From: Marinobacter sp. LQ44
GTDB taxonomy: Bacteria > Pseudomonadota > Gammaproteobacteria > Pseudomonadales > Oleiphilaceae
Assembly (NCBI RefSeq): GCF_001447155.2
Contig: NZ_CP014754.1
Location: 3,658,001-3,722,000 of the forward strand
Direction of reading: 5' to 3'
Length of the DNA: 64,000 nt
A program made the position numbers and the translations under genes. The notes beneath the pieces are model-generated. The model did no database searches, was not told the DNA's origin, and was given only the letters and a program-made list of their open reading frames with translations. Of this stretch, positions 32,401 through 41,648 are shown in pieces. Position 1 is the stretch's first letter. Every line of letters begins with the position of its first letter.

Positions 32401-34539
32401 TCAGAAACGGTAACTCAAGGTGCCCGTTACTGTGCGTTTGGTGCCTACGAAACAATCGCCCCGAGCCAGGCAGGTCGTGAAGTAGGTTTCGTTGGTCAGG
32501 TTGTTGACGTTCAAAGCCAGTTCCCAGTTGTCACGACCGTAGGCAATCATGGCGTCCAGCAGGGTTTCTGCAGGGGTCTTGAGTTGGTCTGTGCCATCCC
32601 AGCTTGACCCGACATAGCGCACACCTGCACCGGCCCGAAGCCCCGGAATACCAACTGAACGCAGGTCATGTTGGCTCCAGATCGATGCTGTGTGGGCGGG
32701 AATGCTTGGCAGTCGGGCACCTTTGTTGTTGCCCTCCTCAACCTCGGTATCCGTGTAGGCATAGTTGGCGATCAGGTCCCAGTGGGCATTCACGTCCACT
32801 TTTGCTTCCAATTCGATGCCACGGGCGCTGGTCTCGCCATTCTGAATCTGATTGTTCGGATTCACGGGGTCAGGAGCCTGGCGGTTCTTTTCGCGCAGAT
32901 CATATACCGTAGCGGTATACAGGCTCGCGGAGTCAGTCGGCTGGTACTTTACGCCGACTTCAACCTGCTCACCTTTTAACGGTTCGAACGGATTGTTGAA
33001 AGCATCAAGACCGGTGACCGGTTTGAAGGATTCCGAGTAGCTGACGAACGGAGTGACGCCGTTGCTGAACTTGTACATCAGGCCAGCCCTGCCGGTGACC
33101 TCCTCGTCGGTGAAGGCCGTGCCGCCCTCGGTCTTGTTGCGGGCGCTGTCGTGGCGAAGGCCCAGCACTGCGATCCAGCGATCATTAATGGTCATCTGAT
33201 TCTGGGCGTAGAACCCGCTCTGAATCACCGTATTTTCCGGTGTATCGCTGAAGTCGCTTTCGGTCAGCCGGTCATAGTTCCCGTAGACGGGGTTAAATAC
33301 GTTCAAGTCGCCAATGTCGGCCTTGTAGGCTCGGCGGCTGCTGCTGACCGCATGCTGGTAATCCCAGCCAAGCAGTACCGTGTGGTCCACATTGCCCGTT
33401 GAGAACAAAGCCTCTGCCTGATGATCTGCGGTCAGGGTGTCCAGGTTTGGCTTGTTAGCGTAGGCGACCCGAGCGATATCCCCGTTCTCCTTGAGGGCTG
33501 GGGTAAATTGAGGGTAGATGCTCTGGTAGTCTACCTCGGTCTCCGAGTAACGGAGGCTTTGCCGCACTGTCCAAACGTTGTTGAGCTGGTGGCTTAACAA
33601 CGATGTCACCGCGTTTTCCTTGGTGTTGTAGCGGTCGAAATCTGGTTCGCTGATGAACAGATCGATGGGTATCTGTGGCAGGCCAAATGGTGACGGTTTC
33701 AGGGTCCCTTCGCTAGGCAGGAACTGTGTGGTGGTGCCTGAACGGTCCTCCTGGTGCAGCGCCATAACAGTCCACTCGGTCTGATTCGTTGGGCGCCAGG
33801 TGATCGAAGGTGCGATGACCACTCGATTGTCCTCAACCTTGTTGACCTGTGTGTCGCTATCGCGGCCCAGGGCAATAAAACGATAAAGCAGGGTGCCGTC
33901 CTCATTAAGCGCCCCTGTTGAATCGACTGCTGCCTGCTTTCGGGAGTGGTTCCCTACCTGCAGTTTCAGTTCGGTAGACTTTTCTGCCTGTGGGCGTTTG
34001 GTGGCGAGATTGACCAGGCCCCCCACGTTGCCCTGGCCGTAAAGCACGGAAGAGGGCCCACGAATGACTTCAATGCGTTCCAGCAGGTAAGGCTCTGTGC
34101 GAGGGCTCTGATAGAAACCGAACGTCTTATGCATGCCATCGAGGAAGATCACCGGATCGCCGCCGCGCACGGACTGCCAGTCGCCCCGGCTATCAAGACC
34201 AAACTGCTCGGCTCCTACGCCCACGGTGTAGCGTAAGGCTTCCTGAACACTGGCAACGCCCTGGTCTTGCATCTGATCGGCGGTAACCACAGAGATAGAC
34301 TGTGGAATTTCGGTAATCGGGGTGTTGGTTTTCGTTCCTGCCCGGCTAGAGGTCGCAATATACCCATCTACCGGGGCAGATGGGTCTTCAATACGCTCGC
34401 CACTGACATCGATTGGAGTAAGCGTTTCCTGGGCCAGAGCCGGTGTGCTACTCACTGCCAGCGTAAGGAGCCCTGCGGTCCATGAACCGCGCGGCGAATG
34501 CTTGTATTCCTTGTTTTTGGTGGAAGTGGGCAACTGCAT
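32401..34539 (-). CDS. TonB-dependent siderophore receptor
   Basis: 712 aa. The signal peptide ends near 'TPALAQ' (about residue 36), followed by a TonB-box-like 'TPIDVSG'. The plug domain has 'GVASVQEALRYTVGVG' and 'IRGPSSVLYGQGNVGGLVN'. The C-terminus ends in Phe after 'TGTLSY', the usual last beta strand of an outer-membrane barrel. It would import a ferric siderophore, probably hydroxamate-like as the neighbours are FhuB/FhuF-type. A Fur box lies 55-73 bp upstream. It has its own promoter and terminator, separate from the fhu-like operon. Confidence 0.95.
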   Translation of the reverse strand: MQLPTSTKNKEYKHSPRGSWTAGLLTLAVSSTPALAQETLTPIDVSGERIEDPSAPVDGYIATSSRAGTKTNTPITEIPQSISVVTADQMQDQGVASVQEALRYTVGVGAEQFGLDSRGDWQSVRGGDPVIFLDGMHKTFGFYQSPRTEPYLLERIEVIRGPSSVLYGQGNVGGLVNLATKRPQAEKSTELKLQVGNHSRKQAAVDSTGALNEDGTLLYRFIALGRDSDTQVNKVEDNRVVIAPSITWRPTNQTEWTVMALHQEDRSGTTTQFLPSEGTLKPSPFGLPQIPIDLFISEPDFDRYNTKENAVTSLLSHQLNNVWTVRQSLRYSETEVDYQSIYPQFTPALKENGDIARVAYANKPNLDTLTADHQAEALFSTGNVDHTVLLGWDYQHAVSSSRRAYKADIGDLNVFNPVYGNYDRLTESDFSDTPENTVIQSGFYAQNQMTINDRWIAVLGLRHDSARNKTEGGTAFTDEEVTGRAGLMYKFSNGVTPFVSYSESFKPVTGLDAFNNPFEPLKGEQVEVGVKYQPTDSASLYTATVYDLREKNRQAPDPVNPNNQIQNGETSARGIELEAKVDVNAHWDLIANYAYTDTEVEEGNNKGARLPSIPAHTASIWSQHDLRSVGIPGLRAGAGVRYVGSSWDGTDQLKTPAETLLDAMIAYGRDNWELALNVNNLTNETYFTTCLARGDCFVGTKRTVTGTLSYRF

Positions 34540-34593
34540 TCCTGAGTATTCCTCTGATAGGTTAGGGGCAGGTGTAAAAATTGTAACGCGGAT

Positions 34594-34612
34594 TGTAATG
34601 ATAAAGGTTATC
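34594..34612 (-). promoter_or_regulatory. Fur box upstream of the siderophore receptor
   Basis: The 19-mer agrees with GATAATGATAATCATTATC at 14 of 19 positions, including ATGATAA and TTATC blocks. It is 55-73 bp upstream of the receptor start and 71-89 bp upstream of the small plus-strand ORF, so it could serve both directions. Confidence 0.72.
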
Positions 34613-34682
34613 GTTTACAAATAGTATCGGTGGTTGATAACGTCTTTGTGGTTTGTCCATTGGAATGGGAGCAAGTGTGGCT

Positions 34683-34775
34683 ATGGAGCATGAAGTACTG
34701 GAAGGGCTGAAGATTGCGGTGTCGGCCATCAGTGTCATGTCGGTGGCCCTGGCTTGTCTGATGCTGATTCCCTGA
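34683..34775 (+). CDS. Possible 30-aa single-pass membrane peptide
   Basis: ATG 34683 to TGA 34775. An N-terminal acidic stretch ('MEHEVLEG') is followed by a ~20-residue hydrophobic segment ending 'LMLIP'. A 'GGGAG' stands ~11 nt upstream, a rather long spacing. The last 41 bp overlap the 3' end of the fhuF-like gene on the other strand. It points away from the Fur box at 34594-34612. Composition is what a small membrane protein needs, but the ORF is short enough to arise by chance. Confidence 0.35.
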   Translation: MEHEVLEGLKIAVSAISVMSVALACLMLIP

Positions 34776-35538
34776 CGCTGCCTATGCGGTCTCGACGGTA
34801 AATCCCGCAAGTACCGCAGTATCCGCCGTCCGGTAAGAGGTACTTCAGGCAGCAGCCTCGCCGTTGAGGCAGTGCACAGCGCTGTTGGCTGAATTCAGCC
34901 GGTATCCAGTCGATGTATCTGTTTGCCTCACACTCAAACCGGGCCAGCCAGCTGGTGGCCAGGGCGCAGAGCGCTTCCGGGTCCACCTGATTCCAGACTG
35001 CGGAAAATGGTGCACCCAGTGCCAGGCCAACACTGCTCCAGTAGGCGCCGGGACTGACCCCGAAGGACTGCCGGAAGACCGGATACCACGCCTGCATCTG
35101 ATCAGCGGTTATCTCAATAAATGCCTCGGGTGCCAGCGGCGTCTGACCGTCATTCAAGTTAACCCAGTGAGACGGCGCGTCAGCGAGTTCCAGCGGGCAC
35201 AGGAAAATTCGGTCCGGGTTCAGGGGGGCGCAGACTCCATCCCGGAACAGCTGTAGCATCCGGGGGGCGATGACCTGCAAGGCCAGGCTCTGGTGTAGCA
35301 CCGACACGCGGGCCTTGTGCATCCTGGGGTGGCACGCGTCCGGATAATCCTCCAGCAGCTGGTTTTCCAGCAGCTCCGGCCTGGCCAGAACCTGTGCCAG
35401 AGAAAACAGCGCAGGGCGTTGCCCGGCGTCTTGAGCCAGTGCGCTGTTCAGGGTGTTCTGTGGGCTCAGACCATGGCCGGTTAACAGTTGGCGATAGCTG
35501 GCCAGCCAGTGATCACCACAAACCTCAGTGACGGCCAT
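34735..35538 (-). CDS. FhuF-like siderophore-iron reductase
   Basis: 267 aa. The C-terminal cysteine motif 'RGCCLKYLLPDGGYCGTCG' gives CC-x10-C-x2-C, the unusual [2Fe-2S] site of FhuF. FhuF reduces Fe(III) bound to hydroxamate siderophores in the cytoplasm after uptake. It overlaps the permease gene by 14 bp and is the last gene of the ATPase-SBP-permease-reductase operon. The C-terminal ~25 residues beyond the cluster are not conserved. Confidence 0.88.
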   Translation of the reverse strand: MAVTEVCGDHWLASYRQLLTGHGLSPQNTLNSALAQDAGQRPALFSLAQVLARPELLENQLLEDYPDACHPRMHKARVSVLHQSLALQVIAPRMLQLFRDGVCAPLNPDRIFLCPLELADAPSHWVNLNDGQTPLAPEAFIEITADQMQAWYPVFRQSFGVSPGAYWSSVGLALGAPFSAVWNQVDPEALCALATSWLARFECEANRYIDWIPAEFSQQRCALPQRRGCCLKYLLPDGGYCGTCGIYRRDRIGSVRESASDKPGPPT

Positions 35539-37555
35539 GGCGGCTCAGTCCCCAGAGAAAGTACAGGCCACCCACCAGGGCCGCTAATAGCCCGGATGGC
35601 AACTGGTTGGGAAACACGACGACCCGCGCCAGATAATCGGCGATGGCCAGCAGCAGTCCACCTGCCAGCGCCGCAACCACAAGCTGACGCCCCACCGTTT
35701 GCTGGCCCAGCACCCTGGCAAGGTGGGGTGCGATCAGCCCAACAAAGCTCAGAGGGCCGATCACCACAGTGGCGGCGGCAGTGAGTACCGAAGCCATCAG
35801 CAGCAGCAGAAGCCGGGCCCGCTCAACCGGCAGCCCCAGCGATGATGCGGCCGAATCCCCCAGCGGCAAAAGGGTAAGCGGTCGTATAACCAGCAAAAGC
35901 AGTGCTCCAAGCCCCAGCACCAGTGCCAGCAAACCAATGGCTTCCGGTTCAGACACCAGCCAGGTGGAGCCGTACATCCAGTTCAGCAATCTCGACGCAA
36001 CGGTTCCCCCGGAAGCCATTACCAGCCTCAATCCTGCATCCATAAAGACGTAAAGCGCCAGCCCGCCCAACAGCAGTTGGTTGCCGGCAAAGCGATGACG
36101 GCGTGCCAGCAGAATCAACAGGCCCAATGCAGCAGCGGCCCCCGCAGTGGCTCCGACCAGTTGGCCGCCACGGCCGATGTCGAGGCCGGTGAGCGCCAGG
36201 ACCACCATCACCAAAGCCGCTCCACCGCTAATGCCCAGCAATTCCGGGCTGCCCATAGGGTTGCCGGTCATGCGCTGTATCAGCGTGCCGGCCATGCCCA
36301 GAGCCATGCCGGCAAGAATGGCCGCCATCAACCGGGGGCCACGCCACACCCAGGCATCGCTCCAGTTCGACACTGGTGTCCAGTTCCACGAACTCAGGCC
36401 GGGCGACCAGGCCATAGACACAGCGATGGTTAGCACCAGCAGCGCCATTAGAATGCCGGCGATCAGAACTGTTGGCTTGCGGGTGGGCATGAACCCGGCC
36501 GGGCTCGAATCTGCTCCGGGCATATGGTGAGTGTTTCGAATACCCTGCAACGCCATCAGGATAATGGGGCCGCCGATCAGTGCGGTGGTGGTGCCGGTGG
36601 GCACAATGGAGCCGTTACCCAGAGTTGTTGCCCAGTGCGCCAGGGTGTCTGCCAGCAGCAAAAGCCCGCCGCCAGTGATCGTGCTCCAAAGCAGTCTCTC
36701 ACCCAGCGTGCGGGCGCCTAGTAGCTTGGCCAGCACCGGGGCCGCCAGCCCCACGAATGCCACCACACCTACCCGGCTGACCACCACGGAACTCATCAGC
36801 ACCACGAGAATCAGGGCGCCGCCCCGAACCAGCGCAACCTTGGCCCCGAGTGCCGAAGCCGAAGCCTGCCCCAGTTGCAGCAGTGCCAGTGGCCGCATCA
36901 ACATCAGCATGGCAACCGCCAGAATCAGTACTCGCGGCAGCAACTCCAGGAAGGGCCCCCAGTTATTCTGGACCAGTGAGCCTGCACCCCAGATGAACAG
37001 GTTGCCCAGCCATTCGCCTTTGAGCAGAAGAAAGGCCATGTTCATGGCGCCGAGGAAGAAGGTGATCACCAGCCCCGCCAGAATGACCGTGACTGGAGAG
37101 AAACCCAGGCGCCAGGTCAGCGCGATCACCAGGCCAATGGCCAGAAGGCCACCCGCCACGGCGGCCAGGTCGGGACTGAAGGCCAGCAAACCCGGTACAA
37201 AAAGCGTGGCAATGGTCACCCCGAACTGCCCGCCGGCTTCCACGCCCAGCGTGGTGGGCGAGGCCAGGGGGTTGCCAAGGATTTGCTGGGTAACGGCGCC
37301 TGCCAGGCCCAGTCCGCAGCCGATCAGAACGGCCATTGAGACCCTGGGGGCCCAGCTGTAGTGAGCGAGCACAGACGGGTAATAATCTTCGGTATAGTTC
37401 CAGAATGCCGCGAACAGTTCGCCTGGTGTCATCTGGCTCAGCCAGGGAAGGGAGCTGGCCGCCAGGGCGACGAGCCAGAGCAGGGCAATGGCAACCGGAA
37501 GTCTTTTGGGGAGGGCAGGGGCGGTCGCAGGTACGCGTGCCGAGTCAGCGAACAT
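35525..37555 (-). CDS. Fe(3+)-siderophore ABC transporter permease, fused FhuB type
   Basis: 676 aa from ATG 37555, with 'GGAGG' 8 nt before it; the ATG at 37582 lies inside the upstream gene without a site. It consists of two homologous FecCD halves (about residues 25-340 and 350-675), each with ~10 membrane helices and the 'GNPLASP'/'GNPMGSP' loop that marks this family. One polypeptide makes the whole channel, as in E. coli FhuB. It overlaps both neighbours, typical of a tightly coupled operon. Confidence 0.93.
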   Translation of the reverse strand: MFADSARVPATAPALPKRLPVAIALLWLVALAASSLPWLSQMTPGELFAAFWNYTEDYYPSVLAHYSWAPRVSMAVLIGCGLGLAGAVTQQILGNPLASPTTLGVEAGGQFGVTIATLFVPGLLAFSPDLAAVAGGLLAIGLVIALTWRLGFSPVTVILAGLVITFFLGAMNMAFLLLKGEWLGNLFIWGAGSLVQNNWGPFLELLPRVLILAVAMLMLMRPLALLQLGQASASALGAKVALVRGGALILVVLMSSVVVSRVGVVAFVGLAAPVLAKLLGARTLGERLLWSTITGGGLLLLADTLAHWATTLGNGSIVPTGTTTALIGGPIILMALQGIRNTHHMPGADSSPAGFMPTRKPTVLIAGILMALLVLTIAVSMAWSPGLSSWNWTPVSNWSDAWVWRGPRLMAAILAGMALGMAGTLIQRMTGNPMGSPELLGISGGAALVMVVLALTGLDIGRGGQLVGATAGAAAALGLLILLARRHRFAGNQLLLGGLALYVFMDAGLRLVMASGGTVASRLLNWMYGSTWLVSEPEAIGLLALVLGLGALLLLVIRPLTLLPLGDSAASSLGLPVERARLLLLLMASVLTAAATVVIGPLSFVGLIAPHLARVLGQQTVGRQLVVAALAGGLLLAIADYLARVVVFPNQLPSGLLAALVGGLYFLWGLSRHGRH

Positions 37556-38483
37556 TGTTGCGGCCTCCCTCCAACAGGGCATCAGCCAGCAAGATCGCCA
37601 GGCGTTTTACCGGGTACACCCCGCCGAATGGCCACACCGGCTCAATTTGATAAACCTGGTTTCGCTTGACGGGCGGCAGATAGGTCCAGAAGGGACTGCC
37701 TGCCAGGTGATCCGAGAGCCCGGGCAGGGTGGGTGAAATGACAACGATACGACTGTCGTGGTAGGGCGCAATGGCCTCCAGGCCAACCACAGAGAAACCC
37801 CAATAGTTACCCTCGTGTGGCCATGCATTGCGCAGCCCCAAGGCTTTGAGGGTGGTCTGATAGAGGCCATTGGGCGCGTAGATACGAACGTGTCGGTCAT
37901 CCAGAAAGTTGACCAGGGCCACCGGCTGATGATTCATGCCGGCCTCGGCCAGGCGGGTGCGTTGATCCTCGAGAGTTTGCTCAATATCCGCAAGGATAGA
38001 CTCGGCCTGGTGTTCGAGGTTCAGCATCTCGCCAAGCGTGGTCAGCATTTCCCTGGCTTTGGCGAAGGGGGCGGAGCCCTCTTTGTAGACGCTGATGACG
38101 TAAGTGGGGGCAATGCGTTCCAGTAATTCGGCCGCAGGCGCCATTTCGGCACTGGTAACGATCAGGTCTGGCTTCAGCTCGGCAATCGCCTCCAGGCTGG
38201 GAGCAACCCGGGTGCCAACATTGGCAATGCCATCGGGTAATTCCGGGGCCTGGACCCAGGCGCTGTAGCCGTCCCGGTCTGCCACGCCCACCGGGGTAAT
38301 CCCCAAGAGCAAAAGCGCCTCAGTTGCGGCCCAGTTGAGGGCAACGATACGTTCAGGCGGCCGGGGCAGGGTGATAGAGCCATTTTCGTGGCTCCAGGTT
38401 CCGGGGTGCGCGGGTTGGCTGAACATCAATGCAAGTAAGCAGAGATACGCCAGTGGGCGGTAAGCCCTTTGTTCAGTGCACAT
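37545..38483 (-). CDS. Iron-siderophore ABC transporter substrate-binding protein
   Basis: 312 aa. Signal peptide about residues 1-28 ('LMFSQPAHPG'), no lipobox. The FepB/FhuD-like fold is shown by 'PERIVALNWAATEALLLLG' in two parts (residues ~42-60) and 'LKPDLIVTS'. It picks up the ferric siderophore in the periplasm and delivers it to the fused permease. It overlaps the ATPase gene by 11 bp and the permease gene by 11 bp. Confidence 0.92.
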   Translation of the reverse strand: MCTEQRAYRPLAYLCLLALMFSQPAHPGTWSHENGSITLPRPPERIVALNWAATEALLLLGITPVGVADRDGYSAWVQAPELPDGIANVGTRVAPSLEAIAELKPDLIVTSAEMAPAAELLERIAPTYVISVYKEGSAPFAKAREMLTTLGEMLNLEHQAESILADIEQTLEDQRTRLAEAGMNHQPVALVNFLDDRHVRIYAPNGLYQTTLKALGLRNAWPHEGNYWGFSVVGLEAIAPYHDSRIVVISPTLPGLSDHLAGSPFWTYLPPVKRNQVYQIEPVWPFGGVYPVKRLAILLADALLEGGRNNVR

Positions 38484-39246
38484 AAGACACCCACTGGCCG
38501 GGCGCCCGTTCCATCACACCCATGGCGACGCCGTAGATGGATTCCAGTACGCCGCTGTCCATAATCTCATTGGGCGTTCCATCCGCCACAACCTGACCGG
38601 CTTTCAGGGCCACGAGGCGGTCGCAGAACCTGGCCGCGAGATCCACATCGTGTAACACCACAATGACGGTCAGTTCCCGCTCTTCGGCAAGGCGGTGGAC
38701 AAGGCGCAGGGTCTCCACCTGGTGCTTCACATCCAGGGCGGAAATGGGTTCATCCAACAGCAGGCAGCGGGTTTGCTGGGCCAGCAACATGGCTATCCAG
38801 GCCCGTTGCCGCTCGCCACCCGAGAGGGTGTCAACAGCGCGGTCAGCGAATTTTGCCAGGCCGGTGTCATGGATGGCCCGATCAATCAGTGTCTGGTCAC
38901 CGGCAGTGTAACGGCCGAGGGGGCCGCGCCAGGGATAGCGTCCGAGTGCGACCAGCTCTTTCACTGTGAGTCCGTCAGTTGCCGGGGGATGTTGTGGCAG
39001 GTAGCCCACGGTTCTTGCGAATGCTCGGGTACCTGTAGTCCGGAAAGACTGGCCATTGAGCAGGACTTCACCGTGGGAGGGCGATATCTGCCGGGCCAGG
39101 GTCTTCAACAAGGTGGACTTGCCCGAGCCGTTATGACCGAGCAGCGCCGTTACCTCGCCTTCCTGAAACGCCAGGCTGACATTGTGCAATATGGCGGTGT
39201 CACCCAGGCGAACCGCCAGTTGGTCGACTTCAAAAAACGCTGGCAT
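38473..39246 (-). CDS. Iron-siderophore ABC transporter ATP-binding protein (FhuC/FepC type)
   Basis: 257 aa. Walker A 'GHNGSGKST' (37-45), signature 'LSGGERQRAW' (~141-150), Walker B 'CLLLDEP' (~159-165) and switch 'VVLHDVD'. It powers the FhuB-like permease. As the first gene of the minus-strand operon it follows the Fur-box-like site at 39282-39300. 'GGGAGAGT' precedes the ATG. Confidence 0.94.
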   Translation of the reverse strand: MPAFFEVDQLAVRLGDTAILHNVSLAFQEGEVTALLGHNGSGKSTLLKTLARQISPSHGEVLLNGQSFRTTGTRAFARTVGYLPQHPPATDGLTVKELVALGRYPWRGPLGRYTAGDQTLIDRAIHDTGLAKFADRAVDTLSGGERQRAWIAMLLAQQTRCLLLDEPISALDVKHQVETLRLVHRLAEERELTVIVVLHDVDLAARFCDRLVALKAGQVVADGTPNEIMDSGVLESIYGVAMGVMERAPGQWVSYVH

Positions 39247-39281
39247 TCAGACTCTCCCTTGGCTTTGGCGGGCAGGATAAT

Positions 39282-39300
39282 CTAAATGCGAATTACTATC
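39282..39300 (-). promoter_or_regulatory. Candidate Fur box upstream of the siderophore ABC operon
   Basis: Read on the minus strand it is 'GATAGTAATTCGCATTTAG', 11 of 19 against the classic consensus and closer to the GATAATnATTCnCATT variant common in gammaproteobacteria. It sits 36-54 bp before the ATPase start in the only non-coding gap of this region. Confidence 0.6.
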
Positions 39301-39308
39301 AATATATA

Positions 39309-41111
39309 TCAGGTGTCGGCATTGTTCACCTGGCCGGTTTGAACGCGCCATTGCGCAGCGTAGGCGCCGTCTAGCGCCAGCAGTGTCTTGTGGTCGCCTT
39401 GTTCGACCACCTGGCCTCCGTCGATCACCGCGATGTTGTCCGCGTCAACAATGGTCGACAATCGGTGGGCGATCATGATCACGGTTCGGTTGTGGCCAAT
39501 GCGCCGGAGCGAACGCTGAATTGCCGCTTCGGTTTCGTTGTCCACGGCGCTGGTGGCTTCATCGAGTACCAGAACCGGAGGATCTTTCAGCAGCGCACGG
39601 GCCAGAGACAGTCTTTGGCGCTGGCCGCCGGAGAGGCGTACCCCGCGTTCGCCAACCGGAGTATCCAGGCCCTGGGGTAACTGGCTGATGAACGACCAGG
39701 CCTCTGCTGTTCGGGCCGCTTCGATAATCTCTTCATCGGTGGCTTCGGGCTTACCGTAGGCCAGATTGTCGCGAATGCTGCCTTCAAACAGGTAGACATC
39801 CTGGCTGACCAGACCGATCGCATCTCTCAGGGATTTCAGGCTCACGTCCTGAATAGCCTGGCCATCCAGGCGGATCTCGCCGTGGGTGGGGTCATAGAAT
39901 CGCAACAACAGTTTGATCAGGGTTGATTTGCCAGACCCGGTTGCACCCACCAGGGCCAGGGTATTGCCGGCGGGCACCTCCAGGCTGATGCCGTTAACAC
40001 CGGCACCGCTGCTGGCATAATGAAAGCCTACCTGGTCAAACGCCACCCTGCCCTGAACCGGTTGTTCAAGGTCTTTTCCTGCCTGGTCCCGCACGTTGAC
40101 CGGTTCCGCCAGCAGGTCGAGAATTCGTCGGGTGCTGGCCATGGCGCGCTCGAACAGGTCAATAACCTCAGCGAGACCCGTCAGGGGCCAGAGCAGGCGT
40201 TGGGTCAGGAATACCAGCACGCCGTAGGCACCGACGTTGAGGTCGCCGTTCAATGCCATCATGCCACCGACGGTAAAGGTCGCCAGAAAGCCGGCGAGAA
40301 TCGCCATTCGGATCACGGGTATGAACGCTGAGCTGATACGAATCGCCTGCCGGTTGGCTTCCACATAGGCCTCGCTGGCCTGTTTCAGGCGGCGGGCTTC
40401 GCGCAGCTCCGCGGTAAAGCTTTTGATAGTGGCAATACCACCCAGGTTGTTGGCAAGGCGGCTGGACAGGTCACCGACTTTTTCACGGACATCGGCGTAC
40501 AGCGGTCCGGCTTTACGCTGAAAATAGAAGGCTCCCCAGATGATCAGCGGGATGGGTGTGAACGCCAGCAGGGCAATCAGTGGGGACAGCACGAAGAAAA
40601 CAGCACCCACGGCCACCACGGTGACGGCCACCTGAATCATGGCGTTGGCACCGCCATCGAGAAAACGCTCAAGCTGGTTAACGTCGTCGTTCATGGTGGC
40701 AACCAGCTGCCCGGAGCTTCGAGCTTCAAAGAAACTCATATCCAGACGCTGGGCGTGCTCATAGGCGTCTTGCCGAAGATCCGACTGCAGGCGTTGGGCC
40801 AGATTGCGCCAGAGGATCTGGTACAGGTATTCGAACAGGGATTCGCCTGCCCAGATGAAAAAGGTCAGTACCGCCAGGATGGTAATCTGTTGCTGGGCGG
40901 TCTCGAACCCAAGCCGGGCGACAAAGCTCTGTTCCTGGTTCACAACCACATCGATGGCCACGCCAATCAGGATTTCGGGGGCAATATCGAACAGTTTGTT
41001 GATGACGGAGCAGGTGGTGGCGGCGATGATCCGCCGACGATAACCCCGGGCATAACGTAACAGGCGGCCGAGTGCCGCAAAGCTGCTGGTGTGTTGGCTG
41101 CTTGTGGCCAT
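39309..41111 (-). CDS. ABC exporter, fused permease and ATPase
   Basis: 600 aa from ATG 41111 (AAGGAA 7 nt upstream; a longer frame to 41144 lacks support). The membrane domain has six helices (about residues 25-310). The nucleotide-binding domain has Walker A 'GATGSGKST', signature 'LSGGQRQRLS' and Walker B 'LVLDEATS'. It is a half-transporter that acts as a homodimer, of the MsbA/multidrug type. A Fur-box-like site lies 68-86 bp upstream, so it could export a siderophore or import one, like the YbtPQ-type exporters-turned-importers. Substrate unknown. Confidence 0.92.
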   Translation of the reverse strand: MATSSQHTSSFAALGRLLRYARGYRRRIIAATTCSVINKLFDIAPEILIGVAIDVVVNQEQSFVARLGFETAQQQITILAVLTFFIWAGESLFEYLYQILWRNLAQRLQSDLRQDAYEHAQRLDMSFFEARSSGQLVATMNDDVNQLERFLDGGANAMIQVAVTVVAVGAVFFVLSPLIALLAFTPIPLIIWGAFYFQRKAGPLYADVREKVGDLSSRLANNLGGIATIKSFTAELREARRLKQASEAYVEANRQAIRISSAFIPVIRMAILAGFLATFTVGGMMALNGDLNVGAYGVLVFLTQRLLWPLTGLAEVIDLFERAMASTRRILDLLAEPVNVRDQAGKDLEQPVQGRVAFDQVGFHYASSGAGVNGISLEVPAGNTLALVGATGSGKSTLIKLLLRFYDPTHGEIRLDGQAIQDVSLKSLRDAIGLVSQDVYLFEGSIRDNLAYGKPEATDEEIIEAARTAEAWSFISQLPQGLDTPVGERGVRLSGGQRQRLSLARALLKDPPVLVLDEATSAVDNETEAAIQRSLRRIGHNRTVIMIAHRLSTIVDADNIAVIDGGQVVEQGDHKTLLALDGAYAAQWRVQTGQVNNADT

Positions 41112-41178
41112 GTTCCGCTTCCTTCTCGCCGTGGCTGATCTCACTGAAGGCGGGAAGGTTAGCGGATTTTTGACTGAG

Positions 41179-41197
41179 TTAAAATAGAATCATTATC
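41179..41197 (-). promoter_or_regulatory. Candidate Fur box upstream of the ABC exporter
   Basis: 13 of 19 matches to the Fur consensus, with the right half (AATCATTATC, 41188-41197) perfect. It ends on the stop codon of the yaiI gene and lies 68-86 bp upstream of the exporter start, separating the two minus-strand genes transcriptionally. Confidence 0.62.
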
Positions 41198-41648
41198 ACC
41201 TGCGACCGTTGCGTTGCAGCCAGCGGTCCAGTTGATCGGCGAATTCTTTGCGGTCTGCCTGGCCGAAGGGTGCGGGCCCGCCGGTGACTTGCCCGGCGTT
41301 GCGCATCTCTTCCATGAAGTTTCTCATGGCCAGGCGCTGGCGGATGTTTTCCTTGGTGAAGGCCTGGCCTCTGGGGTTGAACACGTCGGCGCCTTTTTCG
41401 ATGGCTTCAGCGGCCAGGGGGATATCCTGGGTGATAACCAGGTCGCCTTTGGTCATCTGGTCCATGATTTCGTTGTCGGCTACGTCAAAGCCTTGGGGTA
41501 CCTGGCGGCGGTTGATGTAGGGGCTCGGCGGCAGGGTGATGGCGTGGTTGGCGATGAAGGTGGTCTGGATTTGCCAGCGGGTGGCGGCGCGGCAGAGAAT
41601 TTCCCGGATGGGGACGGGGCAGGCGTCGGCGTCGACCCAGATTGGCAT
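41196..41648 (-). CDS. yaiI: YaiI/YqxD family protein (UPF0178, DUF188)
   Basis: 150 aa. The N-terminal 'IWVDADACPVP' and 'DLVITQDIPLA' near residue 70 are the family's signatures and carry the conserved Asp residues of a PIN-like NYN nuclease fold. The C-terminus is basic. Members are widespread, small and uncharacterised. The ATG at 41648 follows 'GAGGAAAACCGAC'. Confidence 0.93.
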   Translation of the reverse strand: MPIWVDADACPVPIREILCRAATRWQIQTTFIANHAITLPPSPYINRRQVPQGFDVADNEIMDQMTKGDLVITQDIPLAAEAIEKGADVFNPRGQAFTKENIRQRLAMRNFMEEMRNAGQVTGGPAPFGQADRKEFADQLDRWLQRNGRR

